From Guadua angustifolia (taxonomy: Eukaryota > Streptophyta > Magnoliopsida > Poales > Poaceae): a DNA stretch of 64,000 nt. Below are positions 56,702-64,000 of this stretch, piece after piece. Position 1 is the first letter of the stretch. Each line of letters begins with the position of its first letter. The notes under the pieces were generated by a model. It saw nothing but the letters and a program-made list of their open reading frames with translations, was not told the origin of the DNA and made no database searches. The stretch covers positions 15,528,463-15,592,462 of the forward strand of contig CM070514.1 in assembly GCA_036346375.1 (NCBI GenBank), read 5' to 3'. The position numbers and the translations under genes were made by a program.

Positions 56702-57883
56702 TCAGCGAACTTTCAACAATTGAAAGCTTGCCTCACACTTTGCTGACCATATGAACTTGTTCTCCTTCTTCAAAAGTTCGGTCAGTGGCTTCACGATTTT
56801 GGAGAAGTTCTCCACGAATCGGCGGTAATAACCCGCGAACCCAAGAAAACTTCTAACATCCGTGATGTTCTTCGGCTGCTCCCAATCAAGTACCGTCCGT
56901 ATCTTGCTGGGGTCAACCGCAACTCCGCCTTCCGATAGCACATGGCCCAAGAAGGCGACCTCCTTTAGCCAGAATTCACACTTGTTGAATTTTGCATAGA
57001 GTTGGTGCTCTCGCAGCTTTTCTAAGACTTTCCGAAGGTGTACTTCATGCTCCTCTTCAGTCTTGGAGTAAATGAGGATATCATCAATGAAGATGACAAT
57101 GAACTTGTCGAGATACTCCATGAAAACTGAGTTCATAAGGCTCATGAAGTATGCCGGTGCATTAGTCAATCCGAAAGACATGATGGTATACTCATATAGA
57201 CCATAACGGGTGGAGAATGCCATTTTTGGAATGTCTCCCGATCTGATCTTGATTTGGTGGTAGCCCAATCTCAAGTCAATCTTGGAGAAGATACAGGCTC
57301 CAGTCATTTGGTCGAACAAATCATCGATTCGCGGAAGGGGATACTTGTTCTTGACCGTGACTTCGTTCAATGGACGGTAATCAACACACATCCGCAAGCT
57401 ATCATCCTTCTTCTTCACAAATAGTGCCGGGCATCCCCAAGGTGAGGAGCTCGGTCGAATGAAGCCCTTCTCTTGCAGCTCCGTAAGTTGTTTCTTTAAC
57501 TCGATCAACTCATTCGGAGGCATACGGTAAGGTCGCTTGGATATCGGGGCCGTTCCAGGTAGAAGCTCAATGACGAACTCAACCTCCCGGTCAGGTGGCA
57601 TCCCCGGCAACTCTTCCGGAAATACATCCGGGTAATCACATACCACAGGTATGCTACTCATTCCAAGAAATGGCTCACCCTTCAAGGCATGAAGGTGAGC
57701 ATAATCTGGACTTGACGCAAACACAACTTGGTTGCCGCTTGCGTTGGTAAGGGAAATAGATCTGCTTGCGCAATTGATACATCCTTGGTGCTTGGATAGC
57801 CAATCCATCCCAAGAATAACTTCAATTCCTTCTGTTTTAATTATTATCAAATCAGCTAGGAACTCTACCCCCATTGACTTCAA
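56702..57883 (-). CDS. Element G protease end and reverse transcriptase
   Basis: A 393-residue open frame: MGVEFLADLIIIKTEGIEVI, GMDWLSKHQGC, CDYPDVFPEELPGMPPDREV, RMPPNELIELKKQLTELQEK, SSSPWGCPALFVKKKDDSLR, CVDYRPLNEVTVKNKYPLPR, LGYHQIKIR, active site VIFIDDILIYSK, FLGHVLSEGG and RSFLGFAGYYRRFVE. This is the uninterrupted arrangement that element A lost through its integrase insertion. FLADLIII is the site where copy 1 sits in A. Confidence 0.9.
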   Translation of the reverse strand: MKSMGVEFLADLIIIKTEGIEVILGMDWLSKHQGCINCASRSISLTNASGNQVVFASSPDYAHLHALKGEPFLGMSSIPVVCDYPDVFPEELPGMPPDREVEFVIELLPGTAPISKRPYRMPPNELIELKKQLTELQEKGFIRPSSSPWGCPALFVKKKDDSLRMCVDYRPLNEVTVKNKYPLPRIDDLFDQMTGACIFSKIDLRLGYHQIKIRSGDIPKMAFSTRYGLYEYTIMSFGLTNAPAYFMSLMNSVFMEYLDKFIVIFIDDILIYSKTEEEHEVHLRKVLEKLREHQLYAKFNKCEFWLKEVAFLGHVLSEGGVAVDPSKIRTVLDWEQPKNITDVRSFLGFAGYYRRFVENFSKIVKPLTELLKKENKFIWSAKCEASFQLLKVR

Positions 57884-58706
57884 TCTTTACTTCCCGGCAG
57901 ACTCGATCGGTCCTTAATTCCAATCCCGGTGTTTTAATGAGAAGTGGTGGATGCATAAGTCGTATAGGGAACTCATGATGCATGGCAAACTTCTCTTTAA
58001 CAAATGAATGAGATGCTCCGGAATCAAATAATACGGTAGTCGGGTGTGAGTTGATGAAAAGCGTACCCAACACCACTTCCGGTGCATTCTGAGCTTCTTC
58101 AACAGTCACGTGGTTGATGCGACCACGTGGTGGGGTTGGCGCGGTTCTTGGAGGCGTTGGTCGAGGTGGAGGTGCTGCTGCCCCCGGTGCGATAGTGGGT
58201 CGAACACCCGATAGTGCCCCAGCTGTTTGCACTGGAAGCAAATGAGAATTGGGCGAGCTTGAGTGTTGGCTCCTTGCTGATTTCCACCTACAGCTGGTGG
58301 AAGACTTGGCTGTGGTGGGCGAGCCATGAAGGTTGGAGGCCTCGGCGGGGCCGGAGCTTGATAGGTTGGAAATGAGGGGCTGCAAGTGGCTGCTCGCTGA
58401 ATTTTGTGCAGCTCGCTTGCGCTTGCGCAAATCCTCCAATTTTCCCCACTTCTCTTCCACCACTATGGCCTTGTGGACCAAGTGCTGGAAATTTTGGAAG
58501 TCGTGAGCAGCGAGCTCTAGCTGCAACTCCTCCGAAAGTCCCTCCATGAAGCGCTCTTGCTTGCGCTCATCGGTGGAGACTTCGTTTGGGGCATAACGAG
58601 CCAAGTAGTTGAACTCGTGAAGATCATCCATGATGGTCTTGCCGCCTTGCTTCAATGCGAGAAATTCACACTTCTTCCTTGCCATCACACCCGCGGGAAC
58701 ATGAGC
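57852..58706 (-). pseudogene. Element G gag and protease start, truncated by H
   Basis: Gag core blocks MARKKCEFLALKQGGKTIMD, YLARYAPNEVSTDERKQERF and MEGLSEELQLELA, then a basic linker. The zinc knuckle is broken: FQCKQLGH is followed by a deletion of about 32 bp relative to A that removes the second half of the CCHC motif and shifts frame. The protease active site LFDSGASHSFVKEKFAM is intact, followed by CREVKIEVNGG. The N-terminal half of gag lies beyond H. Confidence 0.83.
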
Positions 58707-59137
58707 TGTAACAGCCCAATTTTCATTAATCCGGTAAGCGAAGCTTGTCATGATAATGTCAGTTCAATCCTCATTTAATTTTAAGTATAATTATACAAAT
58801 GTTAGGACATTCATCTTGCATAAAGAGGGAGTAATAAAATCCTAAAACTTATTTTCCAAACTGCACACATGTTATTTCACCTTACTCAATGACATGTGGG
58901 CCATGTTTGTAAGAGAGAGGAGAGTAGGCTGCACATACCTACCATATAAATTCTCACTTTACTCACCTCTACCCACCCACCTAGCTACTCTATGACACAT
59001 GGGACCTACCATTGCATTGGAACTTGTGGGCTGCACAACCTCCATGCCTTTTCTCACCCCAACCACCCATACCCACCCTTTTCACTCACTCTATGACATG
59101 TGGGACCTAGCCCCACATGTAAGGCATGAGTGGGCAG

Positions 59138-59146
59138 CCCATATAA
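59138..59146 (+). promoter_or_regulatory. Putative TATA box of H LTR
   Basis: CATATAAGG within GCAGCCCATATAAGGCCTC, in the same position as the TATA elements of the other family LTRs. Transcription should start some 30 bp downstream. Confidence 0.6.
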
Positions 59147-59744
59147 GGCCTCAACCTTGGTTTCTCCTCCCTTTTTCCTGCTCATTTGCTCAGCTCAAGC
59201 ACAGAAAAACAGCAAAGTGTTCTTCTTCACCTCTTGTCAAGACCCCCCCTCAAATCCCCTCCAAACTTGGGTTTTGGCTTGTGCATGTTATACCTTCTTG
59301 TAGCCAAGATCAAGAGCTTCAAATCCATCCAAATGGATTCTTGAGGCATTAAGTTTTGGGTGAGTGGCAATCGATTTTTCATGCCTCCATGTTCTGAAAT
59401 TTTGGCCATTGTGCCTCATTTCTATCTTTTCCATGGAATCCATCCCCACACTTCGAATCGGGTTGCGCATGTCGGATGGAAGCTTGAGGAGGAGGTCTAG
59501 TAGTTGCTGCAAGCACAAGCAAGCAAGGGCATTGTGGTGTACACGAGCTAGGAGGAGACGAGCTACAAGAGCCGGCGTTGCGCTACTTTTGTCATTCACT
59601 CACCGAGGCCAACCCACACCAAGTGCAAAAGCAACTCTGTAGTGGTAATGTTCTACCCTAGTCCACCCTTTTGAAGTCCTAGTGCATTGCTATGAAGTTT
59701 AGAAACCAATAGCAAAATAGCCATTTTGGAACAGACCTGTCAGC

Positions 59745-59895
59745 CCGGATACTCCGAGGATTCAATCCGGATACTCCGATGATTTAATCCGGATACTCCG
59801 GGGATTTAATCCGGATACTCCGGATAGGGCAGGATTCATGAGACCGAGAGGGTCAGCCCGGACACTCCGGGGTAAATGTCCGGATACTCCGGACA
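59745..59895. repeat. TCCGGATAC tandem repeat in H LTR
   Basis: Units of AATCCGGATACTCCG(G/A) with GGATTTAA spacers, plus the conserved block CCCGGACACTCCGGGG. This is the inverted counterpart of the arrays in A and G, with fewer units. Confidence 0.82.
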
Positions 59896-61756
59896 TAATT
59901 TAATAAAATACCTCTAAAACATGAATTTTTGACATTCAAGTCCAAAATTCACAAGACTAAATTGGTATTTTTATATTATACTCAGTATTGTGCATCATGA
60001 GCATCCATACATCTTTTAATCATGTGCATCTTTGGATTCTCGATTTGGTGTTTATGGATTTGGATTTTCTCGTTAGGTGTTGACGCATCGGAATGCACTC
60101 CCGAGTACGACTACGTCTTCGAAGTCAAGAATGAGCAGCAAGGCACTACTTTACTCCTTGACCATGATTGCTCCTATTATTTGAAATTATATTGTTGGAA
60201 TTACTTTATCAAATGCATGCTTACTTTCAACTACAATTATGTTTGGGTAGAAATCTTAGCTATTACCATATTGTGATGTTATCTTGTTCCTTCCATATTC
60301 CATTTTCGCCCTAGGTGGTTGGTTTATTATTATTGTATATATGTTCGTACGATTTGCTTAGCCATGCTTAGAACATCGTTAGAAACCGCAATAGATGGAC
60401 TAAGTCCATTGGTCGCAATGATTGAGAATTATTATGATGATGATGGTTTCAAATGTTGTTCAATAATTAGAGATGTTGGCTAAGGACCTTAAGGATTGAA
60501 TCCTAGTGACGTCTTTTTGAGTAACTATCGTGCGAACCACACGCCGTTTATGGGACCGGTGTAACCAAGTACTTGTGTATGACTAGGGTGTGTAAACCAT
60601 GTGCACTCGGAATTCCTTAAGCTTTGCAGAGTGTTAAGGAATGTCCACCGGAACTTCTCGAGCTTAGTGGAGCGTCGAGAAGCGTCCTCGGAGTCCCTCG
60701 AACTTTGTTGAGTTGGGGATGTCCAACAACGGGTGTACTCCTTGATCCACACACACAGACCGGGCACGGGATCAAGGGTCACGATCATCCGGGTGGTTTA
60801 TATACACTACCATGCATACTGGAAAATGGTTTGTCACGTTCACCTCGGCCGACACATCTAAGGAAATGTGTTAATAGCTTGGCACATGAGTGTGACGTGT
60901 CGTGTGGGTAAAGTCGTACCTCTACAGAGTTTAAACTATTCGAATAGCCGCGTCCATGGTTAAGGACGATCTCTTAAATTGTCAGTCATTGGGCGAGTAT
61001 TAAGGACTTGGTAAGAATGGGATGGGAGTGGGAAAAGAGACACGAGTATTGGAGTACTTGTGTGTGTAGTCGAACATGAGCGATGGAACTCATGGTTCGG
61101 AGAATGCTTGAAGGCATGATATGAAAATGATTATGATGATGTTATGTTATGTATTAGATTTTGCAAATGTTTACTAAATGCAATTCTTTTCAATCTATAC
61201 ATGTTTATGATTTATCTCAAATATTGCTTTATGCTGAAATTGCCATTTTGCCTCTCCTTGATGTAGCAACCACATGTAGCTAGAAATCAGCATACAATGT
61301 ATATTAACGTGCGAGTACACTTTGTACTCAACCGGATTGTCCACTTGCTGCAGGTGAGGATGAGGCACTTCCCGGGGACTTTTACCGGGCAGATTTCGAC
61401 AGTTCTAGCGTGTAGTCGCCGTTCTTGCCCCAGTTGGTTGCCTGAGGGTTTTGGGGGCATGCCATGCTGGCCCTTTTGTTGTTTATCTTATGTTTTCCGC
61501 TGCTACTTGATGTAATAACTTCAAATATGTCGTTATGGACAGCAGTCCTACTTTTGTATTGTAATGATACTTATGCTTCCGATAATTATGTATGTGTTGT
61601 GATGTCAACTGTTAGATGAGAATGCTCGTGTTGGCGAACTATCCTGGGACCAACACGGGTATAATCGTGGAACGCCCGAGGTTCCCTTGATTCACTTGAG
61701 ATGTACCGCGCAATTGGGTGAATCAGTGGAGTCCCGGGGACGGTTCCCCACAGGCT

Positions 61757-61769
61757 TGGTATCAGAGCC
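61757..61769 (+). other. Primer-binding site of element H
   Basis: TGGTATCAGAGCC is a perfect tRNA-iMet-type site four bases after the LTR end. Confidence 0.9.
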
Positions 61770-62190
61770 ATACTGACTGTAGGTTAGAACGGCCATGCTA
61801 TGACTAGTTAGAAGATGTTTTGAGTCAAAAATTATTTTGCTATGAAGTAATTTCAGAACTAACAACATTGTGCAATTCCTTTATTTCTTACCCCTCTTAG
61901 TTCTATATCTTATCCTTATGTTCATTTGGTTATGCAAATGAGTTTCTAACTCCTCTTATCCTTTTCAACGTGCCAGATGAATTTTGGGCCATTGGTTTTA
62001 GTCACCCCAAGTTGTTGCCCTTGACCTATGGTTTGTGAATTTGCGCTATCATATCGGAATCTAGTTATTTGCTTTCATGGGTGATGTCGTGGCTTGAGAG
62101 CCTTCTTATTTTAATGTCTTTTGGATTTGGTGCATGTTTTCTTGCTGCATACATGTAGAGTTTAAATTGTGTGACTTGCTGTCCGGATAT
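61770..62190 (+). other. Leader of element H with internal deletions
   Basis: It matches the A leader up to GATGAATTTTGGGCCATTGG (the leader ORF start at about 61977). It then jumps at about 62010 to the spacer that in A precedes gag. Near 62200 it jumps again, from TGTCCGGATATT, into the protease. The leader ORF is thus reduced to about eleven codons and gag is gone. Confidence 0.8.
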
Positions 62191-62340
62191 TTCGATTCCG
62201 AAGCATCTCATTCATTTATTAAAGGGAAGTTTGCTATGCATCATGAGTTCCCTATACAACTTATGCATCCAACACTTCTCATTAAAACACCGGGATCGGA
62301 ATTAAGGACCGATCGAGTCTGCCGCGAAGTAAAGAATTAA
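62191..62340 (+). pseudogene. Element H protease fragment
   Basis: Reads FDSEASHSFIKGKFAM, LLIKTPGSELRTDRV and CREVKN, then a stop. The catalytic motif is DSE instead of DSG and the C-terminal half (FLADLIII...GMDW) is absent, so no active protease is expected. The stop is made by the same junction sequence (GAAGTAAAGAATTAAAGG) as in element A. Confidence 0.85.
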
Positions 62341-63617
62341 AGGCACTAATCCTTGATGAAGCTCATAATTCCTCATTCTCTATTCATCCCGGGAGTACGA
62401 AAATGTACCAAGATCTTAAGCCAAGACTTTGGTGGACTCGGATGAGGCGAGATTGCGGTATGTCGTCGCGAGTCGGCGTATGTCAGCGGGTGAAAGCCGA
62501 CCATTTGCGTGCAGCAGGCACACTTCAACCACTCCCCATTCCCATGTGGAAGTGGGAAGAGATTAGTATGGATTTCATTACTAGGTTGCCCAAGACGCAA
62601 AAGGGTTTTGATTCCATATGGGTAATTGTTGACCGATTGACGAAGACTGCTCATTTTCTTCCTGTCAAGACGACGGATACAGTGAGCAAGTTAGCTGAGT
62701 TATATCTTCATCGAATTGTGTCTCTTCATGGTGTTCCCAAAAGGATTGTCTCAGATCGAGGTACCCAGTTTACCTCGCATTTTTGGCAATGCCTCCACAA
62801 AGCCATGGGGACCCAACTCTCCTTCAGCACCGCTTATCATCCGCAGACTGATGGACAAACTGAACGGGTGAACCAAATTCTTGAGGATATGCTTAGAGCT
62901 TGTGCCCTTACTTATGGCAAGAATTGGGAGAAATGCTTACCTTTCGCAGAATTCTCCTACAACAATAGCTATCAAGCTAGTCTCCAAATGAGTCCATTCG
63001 AAGCTCTCTATGGGAGATCTTGTAGAACTCCACTTAATTGGTCTGAGTCCGGAGAGAGACCCCTCTTTGGTCCTGATCTAGTCGCCGAAGCGGAAGAGCA
63101 AGTTCGATTTATTCGTGAACGATTGCGGACCGCGCAGTCTCGTCAAAAGAGCTACGCTGATCGTCGCCGCCGTGAACTCAAATTTGAAGTTGGTGATCAC
63201 GTCTATCTCAAAGTCTCAGCAATGAAAGGTGTTCGTCGGTTTCATGTGAAGGGAAAGCTAGCCCCTCGTTATATCAGACCTTTGCAGGTCATAGCAAGAC
63301 GAGGAGCGGTGGCATATCAATTGGAGCTTCCCCCTTCGCTAGCCGATGTGCACGATGTCTTCCATGTGTCTCAATTGAAGAAATGCCTTCGTGTCCCAAC
63401 CGAAGCCACAGAGTTGGACACTCTCGAATTACAACCCGATCTATCATACAATGAGCATCCTATTTGTATCCTTGACGAGAGGGAGCGTGTTACTCGAAAC
63501 CACACCATCAAATTCCTTAAGGTTCAATGGAGTAATCACACCCCTGATGAAGCCACATGGGAGCGGGAGTATCATCTTCGAGCCGACTACCCCTACCTCT
63601 TCAATGAAGCGGTGTAA
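62334..63617 (+). CDS. Element H integrase and chromodomain-like tail
   Basis: An open frame of about 427 residues (first Met at 62403, then 404 residues). Zinc-binding His pair in DEAHNSSFSIHPG. The Cys region is locally frame-shifted (RRDCGMSSRVGVCQ for REIARYVAECDVCQ), losing the first Cys. The catalytic core is intact: ISMDFITRLPK, IVSDRGTQF, TERVNQILED. The C-terminal domain follows (RRRELKFEVGDHVYLKVSAM, GKLAPRYIRPLQVIARRG), then SNHTPDEATWEREYH and YPYLFNEAV. It is the only uninterrupted integrase tail in the window. FITRLPK and MRR link it to integrase copy 1 of A. Confidence 0.9.
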   Translation, partial: ELKALILDEAHNSSFSIHPGSTKMYQDLKPRLWWTRMRRDCGMSSRVGVCQRVKADHLRAAGTLQPLPIPMWKWEEISMDFITRLPKTQKGFDSIWVIVDRLTKTAHFLPVKTTDTVSKLAELYLHRIVSLHGVPKRIVSDRGTQFTSHFWQCLHKAMGTQLSFSTAYHPQTDGQTERVNQILEDMLRACALTYGKNWEKCLPFAEFSYNNSYQASLQMSPFEALYGRSCRTPLNWSESGERPLFGPDLVAEAEEQVRFIRERLRTAQSRQKSYADRRRRELKFEVGDHVYLKVSAMKGVRRFHVKGKLAPRYIRPLQVIARRGAVAYQLELPPSLADVHDVFHVSQLKKCLRVPTEATELDTLELQPDLSYNEHPICILDERERVTRNHTIKFLKVQWSNHTPDEATWEREYHLRADYPYLFNEAV

Positions 63618-63635
63618 TCTCGAGGACGAGATTCT

Positions 63636-63652
63636 TTTAAGGGGGGGAGGCT
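63636..63652 (+). other. Polypurine tract of element H
   Basis: TTAAGGGGGGGAGGCT directly precedes the 3' LTR. Confidence 0.87.
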
Positions 63653-64000
63653 TGTAACAGCCCTATTTTCATTAATCCGGTAAGCGAAGCTTGTCATGAT
63701 AATGTCAGTTCAATCCTCATTTAATTTTAAGTATAATTATACAAATGTTAGGACATTCATCTTGCATAAAGAGGGAGTAATAAAATCCTAAAACTTATTT
63801 TCCAAACTGCACACATGTTATTTCACCTTACTCAATGACATGTGGGCCATGTTTGTAAGAGAGAGGAGAGTAGGCTGCACATACCTACCATATAAATTCT
63901 CACTTTACTCACCTCTACCCACCACCTAGCTACTCTATGACACATGGGACCTACCATTGCATTGGAACTTGTGGGCTGCACAACCTCCATGCCTTTTCTC
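63653..64000 (+). repeat. 3' LTR of element H, cut by window end
   Basis: TGTAACAGCCC and the next 340 bp match 58707-59055 with one substitution and one lost base. The remaining 2.7 kb should lie outside. Confidence 0.92.

Larger units (their letters stand above)
51663..58706 (-). mobile_element. Element G: Tekay-like gypsy element, gag cut by element H
   Basis: Minus strand. 3' LTR, polypurine tract, chromodomain-like tail, integrase, RNase H, RT, protease and gag are in normal order with a single integrase. At 58706 gag stops at the H LTR. The insertion site is inside LTR F; the presumed target duplication is TGTGC (51658-51662). The 5' half of G lies beyond the window. Confidence 0.88.
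58707..61752 (+). repeat. 5' LTR of element H
   Basis: 3046 bp, TGTAACAGCCC to GGTTCCCCACA. Same family as the A, F and G LTRs, most diverged in the first 600 bp. Confidence 0.92.
58707..64000 (+). mobile_element. Element H: RT-less Tekay-like derivative (plus strand)
   Basis: 5' LTR (58707-61752), primer-binding site, shortened leader, protease fragment, integrase with chromodomain-like tail, polypurine tract and the beginning of the 3' LTR. Gag, RT and RNase H are missing. The internal region is only 1.9 kb. The first 348 bp of the two LTRs differ by one substitution and one single-base indel, so insertion is recent. Inserted into gag of G after TGAGC (58702-58706). Confidence 0.9.

Overview
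The window looks like a transposon-saturated, probably pericentromeric or centromeric stretch of a grass genome. The evidence is large Tekay/Del-type Ty3-gypsy elements with LTRs of about 3 kb, CRM-type (centromeric) gypsy LTRs, a CACTA fragment with a Ulp1-like gene, a hAT element carrying plant gene pieces, and arrays of a roughly 143-144 bp satellite. I cannot name the species. I see no intact single-copy host gene and no rRNA or tRNA gene; host-derived sequence occurs only as fragments inside the hAT element.

Layout. 1-2123: satellite array with a seven-monomer higher-order repeat. 2124-8081: 3' LTR of a minus-strand gypsy element (B), split by a 2.45 kb hAT element (4849-7296) that carries fragments of a PP1 phosphatase gene and an SR-protein kinase gene. 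8082-8446 and 21308-25450: the gag-pol of B, split by element A. 8447-21307: element A, a 12.9 kb minus-strand Tekay-like element with both LTRs and a CACTT target duplication. A carries two integrase segments, one wedged between protease and reverse transcriptase, and an extra leader ORF. 25888-30410: the 5' LTR of B, which matches its 3' LTR over only about 670 bp. 30411-33609: right part of a CACTA element. 33664-34119 and 38705-40849: satellite again, interrupted by a non-autonomous CRM-like element C (34120-38704, AAAAC target duplication). 40850-41631: a plus-strand CRM-like LTR (D) with primer-binding site. 42342-42965: a minus-strand LTR fragment (J).

Right third: a nest of insertions. 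CRM-type element E (42966-48842, minus) sits in J. An A-family LTR F (48843-51662) sits in the leader of E. Element G (51663-58706, minus, Tekay-like) sits in F. Element H (58707 to beyond the window, plus) sits in the gag of G. H lacks gag and reverse transcriptase but keeps a protease fragment joined to an almost complete integrase and chromodomain-like tail. Its protease-integrase junction is the same as the one in element A, which links the two in one recombination history.

How the parts work together: these are copy-and-paste elements. LTRs provide promoter and polyadenylation signals, Gag forms particles, protease, RT and RNase H make cDNA, and integrase inserts it. Most coding regions here are broken by stops and frameshifts. 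H and C could only have moved using proteins from relatives. Many single-base deletions cluster at CCG/CTG sites, so some frameshifts may be sequencing errors.
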